In this document: one piece after another, positions 1-8,756 of the stretch
Layout: each line of letters opens with the position of its first letter
How positions within the stretch are numbered: position 1 is the stretch's first letter
Assembly: GCF_030010215.1 (NCBI RefSeq)
Contig: NZ_JASCRR010000009.1
Span: 62,001-126,000, forward strand
Direction: 5' to 3'
Source of the DNA: Tianweitania sp. UT-5YL-CI-8
GTDB lineage: Bacteria; Pseudomonadota; Alphaproteobacteria; Rhizobiales; Rhizobiaceae
Length of the DNA: 64,000 nucleotides
Position numbers and translations under genes: made by a program
The notes under the pieces: generated by a model
The model's input: only the letters and a program-made list of their open reading frames with translations
Database searches by the model: none
Told to the model about the DNA's origin: nothing

Positions 1-66
1 AGGCTATCGGAACCTTGCATTGATGAGAAGCGCTCTGTCACGCTGTCCCAAGCGAAAGCGCATCGG

Positions 67-291
67 TCAGGCGGCGCTGCCGCCGCCCGATTTCTTTTCC
101 TTGGCGTCGCCCGCCTGGGCAGCTTGGCGCTTCTGATGAACGCCATTGAGGATTTCGCAGGCGGCGATCGCCTCCGACTCCAGAAGGGCAATCAGAGAGC
201 GGTCGCCGAAGACGGCTGGTTCCTCGGTCTGCGTATCCCACACCGTCCAAAGGTCGGTGGGCTCAAGCACCAGTTCGAACCGATCTTTCAT
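67..291 (-). CDS. Conserved small protein of unknown function
   Basis: A 74-residue protein, read on the minus strand. It opens MKDRFELVLEPTDLWTVWDT, continues into a short acidic and hydrophobic core (FGDRSLIALLESEAIAACEIL) and ends in a Lys/Gly/Ser-rich tail. The amphipathic, low-charge core looks like a real small folded domain, whereas the overlapping plus-strand frames have no such character. No signal peptide, membrane segment or metal motif is visible. It lies upstream of gap on the same strand with about 250 bases between them, so it is not the first part of a gap operon. Function not recognised. Confidence 0.6.
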   Translation of the reverse strand: MKDRFELVLEPTDLWTVWDTQTEEPAVFGDRSLIALLESEAIAACEILNGVHQKRQAAQAGDAKEKKSGGGSAA

Positions 292-487
292 GATGAGTCT
301 CTCCGCTCCGTGTCGAGCGGTTCAAATCCGCCCTTGTTCGTGATGGATAGGCCGACACTCCTAAACAAAAGCTGAGATCATTCAGTTAGATAAGATTCAA
401 ATTGCCGGCATCCCGGCTTTCCCAAGCTTTTTCCCCAGACGAGATCGAGTCATGCTTTCCGGCCGCTTAAGCTACACGGTAAACGAA

Positions 488-513
488 AAGCGCCCGGACG
501 ATGCCGGGCGCTT
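488..513 (-). terminator. Rho-independent terminator of gap
   Basis: Ten-base stem AAGCGCCCGG / CCGGGCGCTT with a six-base loop. On the minus strand it is followed by a T-rich stretch. It begins about 25 bases past the gap stop codon. Confidence 0.8.
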
Positions 514-538
514 CCTGAAAATATTGGCGGTTGACCGA

Positions 539-1549
539 TCAGGCGATGGTCTTGCCGAAGGCGACAGCGGTGTCGGACATACGGTTGGAGAAGCCCCATT
601 CATTGTCGTACCACGACAGCACCGAGACGAAGTTTCCGTCCATCACCTTGGTCTGGTCGAGCGCCAGGGTCGAGGAATGCGGATCGTGGTTGAAGTCGAT
701 GGAGACGTTCGGATGATGGGTGACGGCGAGCACGCCCTTGAGCTTGCCCTGCGACGCCGCGATCACCGCATTGTTGATCTCTTCCACGGTGGTCGAGCGC
801 TTGGCGATGAACTTGAAGTCGACGACCGACACGTTGGGGGTCGGCACGCGGATCGAAATGCCGTCGAGCTTGCCCTTGAGTTCAGGGATGACGAGGCCGA
901 TGGCCTTGGCCGCACCCGTCGAGGTCGGGATCTGCGACAGGGCTGCCGCGCGGGCGCGGTAGAGATCCTTGTGCATGGTGTCGAGCGTCGGCTGGTCGCC
1001 CGTGTAGGAATGGATGGTGGTCATCATTCCCTTCTCGATTCCTACCGTCTCATGCAGGACGGCTGCCAGCGGCGCGAGGCAGTTGGTCGTGCAGGACGCG
1101 TTCGAGATGACGATGTGGTCCTTCGACAACTGGTCGTGGTTCACGCCGTAAACGACGGTCAGGTCGGCACCGTCGGCGGGAGCCGAGACGATGACGCGCT
1201 TGGCGCCGGCGGTCAGATGCGCCGCTGCTTTGTCGCGCGAGGTGAAGATGCCGGTGCACTCGAGCGCGATGTCGATGCCGAGTTCCTTCCACGGCAGCTG
1301 CGACGGATCCTTGATCGCGGTGACCTTGAACTTCTCGTTGCCGATGCTGATGGAATCGCCGTCGACGGTGACTTCGTGCGGGAACTTGCCATGCACGGAA
1401 TCGAAGCGCAGCAGGTGGGCATTGGTCTCGACCGGGCCGAGATCGTTGACGGCCACGACGTCGATGTCCTTGCGGCCGGACTCATAGATGGCGCGCACGA
1501 TGTTGCGGCCGATACGGCCAAAACCATTGATGGCAACTCTGACGGTCAT
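539..1549 (-). CDS. gap: Type I glyceraldehyde-3-phosphate dehydrogenase
   Basis: A 336-residue GAPDH that interconverts glyceraldehyde 3-phosphate and 1,3-bisphosphoglycerate in cytosolic glycolysis/gluconeogenesis. The N-terminal dinucleotide motif NGFGRIGR spans residues 8-15. The catalytic Cys153 lies in [12 protein letters not shown], and WYDNEWGFS is near the C-terminus. The length is normal for the family. The ATG is preceded by an AGGGAGAA ribosome site. pgk and the class I aldolase lie about 11 kb away on the other strand and tkt beyond them, so central-carbon genes are loosely grouped here but not in one operon. The coenzyme preference (NAD or NADP) was not determined. Confidence 0.98.
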   Translation of the reverse strand: MTVRVAINGFGRIGRNIVRAIYESGRKDIDVVAVNDLGPVETNAHLLRFDSVHGKFPHEVTVDGDSISIGNEKFKVTAIKDPSQLPWKELGIDIALECTGIFTSRDKAAAHLTAGAKRVIVSAPADGADLTVVYGVNHDQLSKDHIVISNASCTTNCLAPLAAVLHETVGIEKGMMTTIHSYTGDQPTLDTMHKDLYRARAAALSQIPTSTGAAKAIGLVIPELKGKLDGISIRVPTPNVSVVDFKFIAKRSTTVEEINNAVIAASQGKLKGVLAVTHHPNVSIDFNHDPHSSTLALDQTKVMDGNFVSVLSWYDNEWGFSNRMSDTAVAFGKTIA

Positions 1550-1667
1550 GTACTTCTCCCTGGGAGCTTGGGCTGGTGTCCGCCGCTTCTTACCCGCGCA
1601 GCCCCAAAGAATCCAGCCATGGCAGGGGAGGCTTAAATCGATTCTCTTGGGCGCAAGGCAAAGAAAA

Positions 1668-1690
1668 ACCGCGCCGACGAGCGGCGCGGT
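1668..1690 (-). terminator. Terminator of the phytase-like gene
   Basis: Stem ACCGCGCC / GGCGCGGT with a seven-base loop. On the minus strand it is followed by TTTTTC. It sits 24 bases past the stop codon of the gene ending at 1714. Confidence 0.75.
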
Positions 1691-1713
1691 CGAGAAATGG
1701 GGGCTGAAAAGCC

Positions 1714-3909
1714 TCAGTTCATCGCGGAGATGTTGCCCTGCCGCAGGAAAAGGGTTTCGCCCGAGGAGTCGTCCACGCCGTCATTGTCGGTGACGGTGAA
1801 GGCGTTGCCGTCCTTGTCGATTGCAAAGCCTTCTACCTTGTCGACGACATAGCCGTTGGTGGCCGCCTTGAGGTCGGGGATCAGGTCGCGCACCAAGGTT
1901 TTTTCGACAACAGGCAGCTCGCCACCCAAAGCCGCAGGCTTGAAGCCGTCGAGCGAGACGGCATAAACCGCCTTGAGCTTCGCCTTGTCGCCGACAAGAT
2001 TGTCGCGCTCGACGATGTAGAGCTTGCCGTCATAGGCAGTGATCTCGGACAGCCCGACCCAGCCTTCGCCCGCCGCTTCGAGCGGATAGCGCACGGCGGA
2101 CCATTCCTTGGACGCCGGCTTGTAGGCAAGCAGCTTCACCTGGCCCTTCGCATCATCGGCCCATTCGCGCTGCACCGCCATGACCAGCGTCAGGTCGTCG
2201 CCTTCGCCCGTCGTCGTGATGCCTTCGAAGCCGAAGCGGCCGTCCTTGCCGATCAGTTCAGCTGGAAGCGGGATTTCCTGCTTGATCGCGCCCTTGGCAT
2301 CGACCTTGTAGATTGCATTTGCCGTCAGCTTGGCGGCATCGCCCTCGGAGGCCAGCCAGAAGCCGTCCGCGCCGTCGGACGCAATGCCTTCGAGGTCGAG
2401 CTTCTGCGCGGGTTGGCCGTCACGCGTGACGACGAGCTTGGCCGTGATCTCGGCCGGCGACTTGCTGGTGTCAATGGTGAAGATCGACGGCTGAGAACGA
2501 TAGAACGAGTCGGAGACCGCATAAAGCTTGCCGGCAACCAGCGGATCGGCAACCAGGCCCGACAGCGCGCCCCAGCCGAGCGGCTTGCCGGACTCGTCAT
2601 TGGCCGAGACGACCATCGGATAGGCTGGCGTGCCCTCGCCGCGTTCGAACAGCATGACATGCGAGCGAGCGCCGCCGTCTTCGACAAGGTCGTTTTCGTT
2701 TGCGGTGACGAGCAGGTTGCGCGACGGGATCGCCAGCACACCTTCCGGCCCGATGCCCGAAGGCAGCAGCTGGACGAATTCCGGCTCGCCGCCGGTATCC
2801 TTGTACACGCCGACGACCGAACCGCGCTCGCTTGCGACGAAGATGTATTTGGTGTCGCCGAACTGGCCGACTTCGGCGCCTTCGAGCTCGACGCCCTTCT
2901 TGTTCCGCTTGTCGGGATAATGGCCGGCCGCGGCGATCTTCATTTCGAGTGAGGCGCCGGATTCGTAGAGCTCCTTGCCTGTCTTGTCGAAGATGGTGAA
3001 GCCGCGCGTGCCGCCCTCATAATCGCCCTCATTGACGATCAGCAGGCGATCGTTGTCGATCCACTTGACGGTGTCGGGCTCGCGCGGCATCGCGTCCTGC
3101 TTGCCGGTGAAGGACAGCGCGCCGTCGTTCTTGGTATCGACGCCTTCGAGCGCGACCGAGCCGGCGGAGAAATGCGTTTTGACCGTGCCGGTCGCGGCAT
3201 CGACGATGGCGATGTGGTTGTTTTCCTGCAGCGTGACGGCGATTTCGCCGGCTTCGTTGAAGGCAACGAATTCGGGTTCGGGGTCCTCCGCGCCGACTTC
3301 GGCAAGGCCGATCAGGTCCACCGTCTTGGCAGTTGCGCAATCGACCGAGCCGTTGGCGATAGAAAATATTTTGAGGTTGCCGGCGGGAAGCTGCGGCAGC
3401 GCGCCCTCGTTCAGCTCTTCATCGCGCTCGTTCTCGATGGCGACGGCGAGAAACTTGCCGTCCTTGCTGATCGCAACGGAGTCGGGCTGACCGCCGAGAT
3501 CGCAGGATGATTCGACCGCTTTGGTCGCGATGTCGATGATCGATAGCGTGCCAGACGGCTTGTCCTTGCTCTCCGAGGTGTTGACGCCGGCGAACACCTT
3601 GCCACCCAGCACCGCGACCGATGTCGGTTCGCCGTCAAACTTGACGATCCCGCCCGGCTTCGGCGCCTTGATGTCGGTGATATCGATAAAGCCGACAGCA
3701 CCCAACGGGCTGTCGGAGTAAACCAGCGTGTTGCCGTCCTCGGTGGCGGCAATGATCTCGGACGAAGTCGGCGTGGCAGCGTCGATATCGGCGGGAAGGT
3801 TAGCAGCCACCGGGAAAGTCGCGACACGGTTGAACACGCTCTCGGCGTGGGCGGGCATGGAAGCGGAGGCAGCGAGCGCGGCTGTCAGCAGCAAAAGGCG
3901 ACGGGACAT
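1714..3909 (-). CDS. Secreted esterase-like/phytase-family beta-propeller protein
   Basis: A 731-residue protein with a clear Sec signal peptide ([22 protein letters not shown]). The first ~380 residues show repeated propeller-like strands with conserved phrases such as [20 protein letters not shown] and [13 protein letters not shown], resembling alkaline-phosphatase or choice-of-anchor-I-like repeats. The C-terminal ~320 residues carry the pattern of the 'esterase-like activity of phytase' family: [36 protein letters not shown], and [29 protein letters not shown]. It is probably periplasmic and acts on a phosphoester or ester, but the substrate cannot be read from the sequence. It is a single transcription unit with its own terminator, divergent from trcR. 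Confidence 0.8.
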   Translation of the reverse strand: MSRRLLLLTAALAASASMPAHAESVFNRVATFPVAANLPADIDAATPTSSEIIAATEDGNTLVYSDSPLGAVGFIDITDIKAPKPGGIVKFDGEPTSVAVLGGKVFAGVNTSESKDKPSGTLSIIDIATKAVESSCDLGGQPDSVAISKDGKFLAVAIENERDEELNEGALPQLPAGNLKIFSIANGSVDCATAKTVDLIGLAEVGAEDPEPEFVAFNEAGEIAVTLQENNHIAIVDAATGTVKTHFSAGSVALEGVDTKNDGALSFTGKQDAMPREPDTVKWIDNDRLLIVNEGDYEGGTRGFTIFDKTGKELYESGASLEMKIAAAGHYPDKRNKKGVELEGAEVGQFGDTKYIFVASERGSVVGVYKDTGGEPEFVQLLPSGIGPEGVLAIPSRNLLVTANENDLVEDGGARSHVMLFERGEGTPAYPMVVSANDESGKPLGWGALSGLVADPLVAGKLYAVSDSFYRSQPSIFTIDTSKSPAEITAKLVVTRDGQPAQKLDLEGIASDGADGFWLASEGDAAKLTANAIYKVDAKGAIKQEIPLPAELIGKDGRFGFEGITTTGEGDDLTLVMAVQREWADDAKGQVKLLAYKPASKEWSAVRYPLEAAGEGWVGLSEITAYDGKLYIVERDNLVGDKAKLKAVYAVSLDGFKPAALGGELPVVEKTLVRDLIPDLKAATNGYVVDKVEGFAIDKDGNAFTVTDNDGVDDSSGETLFLRQGNISAMN

Positions 3910-4016
3910 GAAAATCTCCTGCGAGACCGGAATTGGTGTGCAGACCCGTTTGTCCCCGCTTCATTTCAGGCCGATGACGGGACGGTGACTGTTCCATGAC
4001 AGCGCCCGAACTTTTC

Positions 4017-4045
4017 TTGCCCCGCGAAAGGTTTGAGTCTATATA
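4017..4045 (+). promoter_or_regulatory. Sigma-70-type promoter of trcR
   Basis: TTGCCC at 4017-4022 and TATATA at 4040-4045 are separated by exactly 17 bases. The pair is followed by a ~75-base leader to the trcR start. Confidence 0.6.
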
Positions 4046-4064
4046 CGGGCCGATTTCCCAATTT

Positions 4065-4104
4065 GGTGGTTTTGATCCACCGCCCGCGTGCAGGGACGCG
4101 GGCG
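4065..4104 (+). promoter_or_regulatory. Tandem hairpins in the trcR leader
   Basis: Two consecutive inverted repeats lie between the candidate promoter and the trcR ribosome site: GGTGG/CCACC (4065-4069 with 4077-4081) and the stronger CGCCCGCGT/ACGCGGGCG (4081-4089 with 4096-4104, six-base loop). The second ends only a few bases before the GAGAGGA ribosome site. No T-run follows, so these are more likely leader structure than a terminator. Confidence 0.4.
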
Positions 4105-4123
4105 AACGAGAGGATATTATCCA

Positions 4124-4819
4124 ATGGCCAACACCCTTCTCATGCCCAAGGCGACAGCCGTATGGCTGGTCGACAGCACTGCATTGTCCTTCGACCAGAT
4201 CGCACAGTTTTGCGGGCTGCATCCGCTTGAGGTGAAGGCGATTGCCGACGGCGAGTCCGCGCAGGGCATCAAGGGCATGGACCCGGTCATCACCGGCCAG
4301 CTCAGCCGCGACGAGATTGCGCGCGCCGAAAAAGACCCCAACCACCGCCTGAAGCTGTCCGAGCCAAAGGTTCGCGTGCCTGAATCCAAGCGCAAGGGCC
4401 CGCGCTACACCCCGCTGTCCAAGCGCCAGGATCGTCCGAACGCCATTTTCTGGCTGGTCAAGAACCATCCAGAACTCAAGGATGCGCAGGTTTCGCGCCT
4501 CGTCGGCACCACCAAGGCGACGATCGAGCAGATCCGCAACCGCACCCACTGGAACATCGCCAACCTCGCGCCGATGGATCCCGTCGCACTCGGCTTGTGC
4601 TCGCAGATTGACCTCGACATTGAAGTTCAGCGCGCCTCGCGCGGTCGCGAGCAGGCCCCGGCCGCCGGCGATACGCTGCTGCCCGCATCGCTCACCGAGC
4701 GTCTGGTGCCGAACACCCAGAAGCCCGACGATGAGGATCAGGAACTCGACGCCGACAAGGTGTTCGCCAAGCTCTCCGCGCTCAAGTCGACCCGCACGGA
4801 CGACGAAGACGAGGAATAA
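4124..4819 (+). CDS. trcR: DUF1013 cell-cycle transcriptional regulator TrcR
   Basis: A 231-residue cytosolic protein of the DUF1013 family, found across Alphaproteobacteria and described as the cell-cycle transcriptional regulator TrcR in Caulobacter. Visible features are the N-terminal ATAVWLVDSTALSFDQIAQFC segment, which reads like a helix-turn-helix (residues ~10-40), the central RQDRPNAIFWLVKNHPELKDAQVSRLVGTTKATIEQIRNRTHWN, a second HTH-like unit, and an acidic C-terminal tail (DDEDQELD, RTDDEDEE). I chose the ATG at 4124 because GAGAGGA lies just upstream and the family starts MANTLLMPKATA. It is monocistronic, with its own promoter, structured leader and terminator. Confidence 0.9.
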   Translation: MANTLLMPKATAVWLVDSTALSFDQIAQFCGLHPLEVKAIADGESAQGIKGMDPVITGQLSRDEIARAEKDPNHRLKLSEPKVRVPESKRKGPRYTPLSKRQDRPNAIFWLVKNHPELKDAQVSRLVGTTKATIEQIRNRTHWNIANLAPMDPVALGLCSQIDLDIEVQRASRGREQAPAAGDTLLPASLTERLVPNTQKPDDEDQELDADKVFAKLSALKSTRTDDEDEE

Positions 4820-4842
4820 TCCCGTCACGATATCATCGAAAA

Positions 4843-4864
4843 AACCGGGCTAGCCCGGTTTTTT
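4843..4864. terminator. Terminator between trcR and the WYL regulator
   Basis: Stem AACCGGGC / GCCCGGTT with a two-base spacer, flanked by A4 on the left and T6 on the right. It can stop transcription from either of the two convergent genes. Confidence 0.8.
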
Positions 4865-4931
4865 ATGTCTGCTCAAGAGGCACGCCCGCCGATCTTGGTG
4901 GAAACGAATTGCCCGCCTGCGGGCGACAGGA

Positions 4932-5654
4932 CTAAGAGCCGCGACCGGCCTGCGGCAGGTTACGCTGCTCGTTCTCATGCCGTTCGGTCAGCCGATAATA
5001 ATCGGCAAGCGTCTTGCCACGCTCGGGACGGAAGGTTCGCCCCGTTGGATTGACAATAGCGATACGGTCGATGCGGAATGCGCGAAAAGCGCCGCGCATC
5101 TCGCACCAGGCGATCAAGGTCCACACCTTGCCCCAGAACCACAGCCCGAGCGGCCTGACATCGCGCAGACTGCTCGACCCGTTCTCGTCGCGATAGTCGA
5201 GGTTGAGCACCTCGCGGCGTTCCACCGAACGCTCCATCAGGTCGATGGTGACGCGGTCGGCATCGCTGACCACCCACATCGGCGTATGGATTTCAATGCG
5301 CGCGATACGGTCCTTCTCGGAATCCGGCAACACCGCGCCGATCTTCACCAGCGCTTCTTCCGCAGCCCGCGCCATGGCAGCACCACCGAAGGCGCGCACC
5401 ATACGTGCACCGGCAACCAGGGCGACGATCTCGTCACGGGTGAACATCAGCGGCGGAAGGTCGAAACCTTCCCTCATCATGTAGCCGACGCCGGCCTCTC
5501 CATCGATCGGAACGCCGGTCGATTGCAGATCGGCTATGTCGCGATAGATGGTGCGTTCGGAGACCTCGAGCCAGACCGCAAGCTTCTGCGCGGTCACCAA
5601 CCGGCCGCCCCGCAGATGCTGGACGATCTGAAACAATCTGTCGGCGCGCCTCAT
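4932..5654 (-). CDS. YafY-type HTH/WYL-domain transcriptional regulator
   Basis: A 240-residue regulator. The N-terminal DeoR-like winged helix (MRRADRLFQIVQHLRGGRL, then KLAVWLEVSERTIYRDIADL at residues ~26-45) is followed by a WYL effector domain, including VLNLDYRDENGSSSLRDVRPLGLWFWGKVWTLIAWC and FRAFRIDRIA. WYL proteins commonly bind small ligands or nucleic acid and repress nearby genes. A longer reading frame exists upstream, but the ATG at 5654 has a strong GGGGAGGA site and begins with the family-typical MRRADRL, so it is preferred. No obvious target gene adjoins it apart from the DUF1127 gene. Confidence 0.88.
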   Translation of the reverse strand: MRRADRLFQIVQHLRGGRLVTAQKLAVWLEVSERTIYRDIADLQSTGVPIDGEAGVGYMMREGFDLPPLMFTRDEIVALVAGARMVRAFGGAAMARAAEEALVKIGAVLPDSEKDRIARIEIHTPMWVVSDADRVTIDLMERSVERREVLNLDYRDENGSSSLRDVRPLGLWFWGKVWTLIAWCEMRGAFRAFRIDRIAIVNPTGRTFRPERGKTLADYYRLTERHENEQRNLPQAGRGS

Positions 5655-5783
5655 GCTTGTCCTCCCCGGCCCACCGCCCATCCGGCATCTTCATCCCGAG
5701 CCTACCATCGCACAACGCTCCTGACACCATATTGTCAGGAGCCCTCAAGAATTCCATGGCAGTTGGCATGGCGGACAAAGCTC

Positions 5784-5972
5784 TCATCGGTCGCCCGGAC
5801 GTACCGCGCGCCGGGCAGCAAGGATATCGGGCCAGCCAATATCCTTGCGCAATTCGACAGGCAGCGAACTCAGGAAACGCTCGGTCCTGATCTCGTTGCG
5901 CAAGGTAGAAACCTTGCCGGCATACTGACGCAAACTGGTGAAGAAGGCAGCTTCGAACATGGAAACGGTCAT
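5784..5972 (-). CDS. DUF1127 small protein
   Basis: A 62-residue protein: a short N-terminal hydrophobic helix (MTVSMFEAAFFTSLRQYAG), then the basic C-terminal DUF1127 block RFLSSLPVELRKDIGWPDILAARR. Several DUF1127 proteins in Rhizobiales influence RNA turnover, phosphate or stress responses; here the role is unknown. Two in-frame ATGs lie six bases apart. The downstream one (5972) is preferred because GAGGAGGA lies at the proper distance, whereas for the upstream ATG it would abut the start codon. It lies 93 bases downstream of the acyl-CoA synthetase gene on the same strand. Confidence 0.8.
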   Translation of the reverse strand: MTVSMFEAAFFTSLRQYAGKVSTLRNEIRTERFLSSLPVELRKDIGWPDILAARRAVRPGDR

Positions 5973-6065
5973 CGTCATTCCTCCTCGATATCTACGAGAA
6001 GGAGTATCGCACAGCCTTGCTGACAGCCTCCTGGCAGGAGCCAAGCCGTTTTTGGATAGATCGTT

Positions 6066-7973
6066 TTACCCCACAGCTGACCTCTGCTTCAGCGCCGCGG
6101 TGATCTCGTCCAGAATCGCAGGATCGTCGATCGTCGCCGGCATCTTCCATTCTTCGTGGTCGGCAATCTTTTGCATGGTGCCGCGAAGGATTTTCCCCGA
6201 GCGCGTTTTCGGTAGCCGCTTGATGGTGACCACCATCTTGAAAGCCGCCACCGGCCCGATCCGCTCGCGCACCAAAGCGACGATCTCTTTTTCGATCTCT
6301 CCGTGGTCGCGTTCCACCCCGGCGTTCAGCACCACGAAACCGCAGGGGATCTGTCCTTTCATGGCATCTGCGATGCCGATCACCGCGCATTCCGCCACGT
6401 CGGGATGCTCGGCCAGCACCTCTTCCATGCCGCCGGTCGAAAGCCTGTGGCCGGCGACGTTGATGATGTCGTCGGTGCGCGCCATGATGAAGAGATAGCC
6501 GTCATCGTCGATATAGCCGGCATCCGCCGTCTTGTAGTAGCCGGGGAACTCTTCGAGATAGGCTTGCCTGAACCGCTCTTCGGCCTGCCACAGGGTCGGA
6601 AAACAGCCGGGCGGCAGCGGCAGCTTGATGACCACATTGCCCAGCGTGCCACGCGCCACCGGATGGCCGGCATCGTCCAGCACCTGCACATCATAGCCGG
6701 GCATGGCGACGGCGGGCGAGCCGTATTTAACTGGAAGCTGCCCAAGCCCCACCGGGTTCTGGCTGATCGGATAGCCAGTCTCGGTCTGCCACCAATGGTC
6801 GATGACGGGGCGTTCCAGCTTTTGCTCGGCCCATTTGATGGTTTCGGGATCGGCGCGTTCCCCGGCCAGGAACAGGGTGCGGAATTTCGACAGGTCGTAT
6901 TTCTTCACGAAAACGCCTTCGATGTCCTGCCCCTTGATCGCGCGGAACGCGGTCGGCGCGGTGAACAGCGCAACGACGCCATGCTCGGAGATCACCCGCC
7001 AGAACGTGCCGGCGTCGGGCGTGCCGACCGGCTTGCCTTCGAACAGCACTGTGGTGCAGCCATGCAGCAGCGGCGCATAGACGATATAGGAATGGCCGAC
7101 GACCCAGCCGACATCGGACGCCGCCCAGAACACCTCGCCCGGCTTCACGCCATATTCGTTTTCCATCGACCATTTCAGCGCGACCATATGGCCGCCATTG
7201 TCGCGCACCACGCCCTTGGGCTGGCCGGTCGTGCCTGATGTGTAGAGGATATAGAGCGGGTCCGTCGCGGCCACCGGAACGCACGGCACCTCGGTCCCAG
7301 CAGCTTTTGCGGCATCGACCGCCTCGGCATAGTCGACGTCGCGGCCTTCGATCAGATCGCATGAAAGCTGCTCGCGCTGCAGGATGACGCAGCGCTCTGG
7401 CTTGTGGCGCGACAGCGCGATCGCACCGTCAAGCAAGGGCTTGTAGGGAACGATGCGTCCCGGCTCAATGCCGCAGGACGCCGAGACGATCAGCTTAGGC
7501 GTGGAATCGTCGATGCGCGTGGCCAGTTCCTTGGCGGCGAAGCCGCCGAACACAACGGAATGCACGGCACCCAGCCGCGCACAGGCGAGCATGGCGAACA
7601 CCGCCTGCGGCACCATCGGCATGTAGACGATGACGCGGTCGCCCTTCACTACGCCCTGCTCCCGTAGAACGGCGGCCAGCGCCTCGACCTCTGCCTTCAG
7701 TTCCGCATAGGTGTATTTCGCCTGCGCACCGGTGATCGGGCTGTCATAGATCAACGCAAGCTGGTCGGCCCGCCCGCCATCGACATAGCGGTCGACCGCG
7801 TTCCAGCAGGTGTTGCATTCCGCACCGGTGAACCAGCGGCCATAGACGCCCTGATCGGCATCGAACACCTTGTCCCAGCGCTTGCTCCAGTCGATGGCTT
7901 CCGCCGCCTCGGCCCAGAACCCGTCCGGATCGGCTTTCCAGCGCGCATAGACCTCGTGATACCGTGACGCCAT
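6066..7973 (-). CDS. prpE: Propionyl-CoA synthetase (AMP-forming acyl-CoA ligase)
   Basis: A 635-residue AMP-forming ligase that activates propionate, and probably other short acids, to acyl-CoA via an acyl-adenylate. The ANL signatures are present in order: YILYTSGTTGQPKGVVRDNG (P-loop-like A3), DHWWQTETGYPI (A5), YKTADAGYIDDDGY (A7), the RTDDIINVAGHRLSTGGMEE hinge region (A8), and RLPKTRSGKILRG with the catalytic lysine (A10) near residue 590. The pattern SDVGWVVGHSYIVYAPLLHG and the length favour PrpE/ACSS3 over acetyl-CoA synthetase Acs. The ATG at 7973 is chosen for its GGGAGGA site. Propionyl-CoA could feed PHA or methylmalonyl pathways. Confidence 0.9.
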   Translation of the reverse strand: MASRYHEVYARWKADPDGFWAEAAEAIDWSKRWDKVFDADQGVYGRWFTGAECNTCWNAVDRYVDGGRADQLALIYDSPITGAQAKYTYAELKAEVEALAAVLREQGVVKGDRVIVYMPMVPQAVFAMLACARLGAVHSVVFGGFAAKELATRIDDSTPKLIVSASCGIEPGRIVPYKPLLDGAIALSRHKPERCVILQREQLSCDLIEGRDVDYAEAVDAAKAAGTEVPCVPVAATDPLYILYTSGTTGQPKGVVRDNGGHMVALKWSMENEYGVKPGEVFWAASDVGWVVGHSYIVYAPLLHGCTTVLFEGKPVGTPDAGTFWRVISEHGVVALFTAPTAFRAIKGQDIEGVFVKKYDLSKFRTLFLAGERADPETIKWAEQKLERPVIDHWWQTETGYPISQNPVGLGQLPVKYGSPAVAMPGYDVQVLDDAGHPVARGTLGNVVIKLPLPPGCFPTLWQAEERFRQAYLEEFPGYYKTADAGYIDDDGYLFIMARTDDIINVAGHRLSTGGMEEVLAEHPDVAECAVIGIADAMKGQIPCGFVVLNAGVERDHGEIEKEIVALVRERIGPVAAFKMVVTIKRLPKTRSGKILRGTMQKIADHEEWKMPATIDDPAILDEITAALKQRSAVG

Positions 7974-8054
7974 CAGTTCCTCCCGAAAATCTTCCGCGCC
8001 GCTTGTAGCGCCCACAAAGCATCCGCGTCTACCGGACCAAGGTTCAAACGCACA

Positions 8055-8073
8055 CCGCCATCGACAATGGCGG
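8055..8073. promoter_or_regulatory. Candidate operator ahead of the HigA-like gene
   Basis: Perfect seven-base inverted repeat CCGCCAT / ATGGCGG separated by five bases, 35 bases upstream of the higA-like start. HigA antitoxins usually bind palindromes in their own promoters; binding here is inferred. Confidence 0.35.
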
Positions 8074-8107
8074 ATATGCTTCGTTTGGCACGAAGGAGGC
8101 CCGACCG

Positions 8108-8422
8108 ATGTCGGAATTGTCGACTACCATGATTAAGCTTTTGCCGAACCCACATCCCGGCGAAATCCTGTTCGAGGATTTCCTGAAGCCCATGGCGATC
8201 AGCCAGAATGCGCTGGCGCGAGCCGTGCATGTACCGCCACGCCGTATCAATGAGATCGTGCTCGGCAAGCGGGCAATGACTGCGGACACCGATTTGCGAC
8301 TTGCGCGTTACTTCGGCGTCTCGGAAGGTTTTTTTCTCGGTCTGCAGGCCGACTACGATTTAATGGAACGCCGCCGCAAGATCGAGCGCGACCTTTTGAA
8401 CATTCGGCCAAGAGCTGCGTAA
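8108..8422 (+). CDS. higA: HigA-family HTH protein, apparently without a HigB toxin
   Basis: A 104-residue XRE-type DNA-binding protein matching HigA antitoxins: PNPHPGEILFEDFLKPMAISQNALARAVHVPPRRINEIVLGKRAMTADTDLRLARYFGVSEGFFLGLQ, with the HTH at residues ~32-52. HigA normally neutralises the RelE-like HigB encoded directly upstream and represses the operon. Here the upstream 92 bases to the divergent prpE are too short for higB, and downstream lies only a tiny membrane protein, so this is an orphan. AAGGAGG sits at good spacing before the ATG. It may be a domesticated transcriptional repressor. Confidence 0.85.
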   Translation: MSELSTTMIKLLPNPHPGEILFEDFLKPMAISQNALARAVHVPPRRINEIVLGKRAMTADTDLRLARYFGVSEGFFLGLQADYDLMERRRKIERDLLNIRPRAA

Positions 8423-8474
8423 AAAAGACATCGTTCGCTTTGACACGGTCCCATGCGAAGGAGCACACAGCGGC

Positions 8475-8630
8475 ATGACGAAACTGCTGTCGCTGCTGAT
8501 CATCGCCGCAATGGTGATCCATCTCTTCAAGCCGCTCGGCCTGCCGGGGCTGAAGCGCAGACGCGATTTTTGGAAGCTTGCCGTGGTTGCACTGGCTGCG
8601 ATTTCCATCACTGCGCTGCTCGGCCATTAG
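8475..8630 (+). CDS. Small two-helix membrane protein
   Basis: A 51-residue reading frame beginning MTKLLSLLIIAAMVIHLFKP and ending FWKLAVVALAAISITALLGH. The two hydrophobic stretches (about residues 3-17 and 33-50) flank a short basic turn (GLKRRRD), giving a two-pass inner-membrane hairpin with positively charged cytoplasmic loop. It starts 52 bases after the HigA-like gene, with GGAG about 12 bases upstream of the ATG. Function not recognised. It could be cotranscribed with the upstream regulator but is not toxin-like in any way I can demonstrate. Confidence 0.55.
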   Translation: MTKLLSLLIIAAMVIHLFKPLGLPGLKRRRDFWKLAVVALAAISITALLGH

Positions 8631-8701
8631 CATCGATACACGCACCGGTGCGGTGGGCGTCATAGAGATCCGCCTCCGGGGGATGGCCCTAAGCACGCAA
8701 C

Positions 8702-8731
8702 AAAAAAGCCGCGCCGGTTGCCCGGCGCGGC
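8702..8731 (-). terminator. Terminator of rpoH1
   Basis: Ten-base stem GCCGCGCCGG / CCGGCGCGGC with a four-base loop. On the minus strand it is followed by six Ts. It lies 26 bases past the rpoH1 stop. Confidence 0.85.
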
Positions 8732-8756
8732 CTTTGATTCGTTCGTTCCGCCTCTG

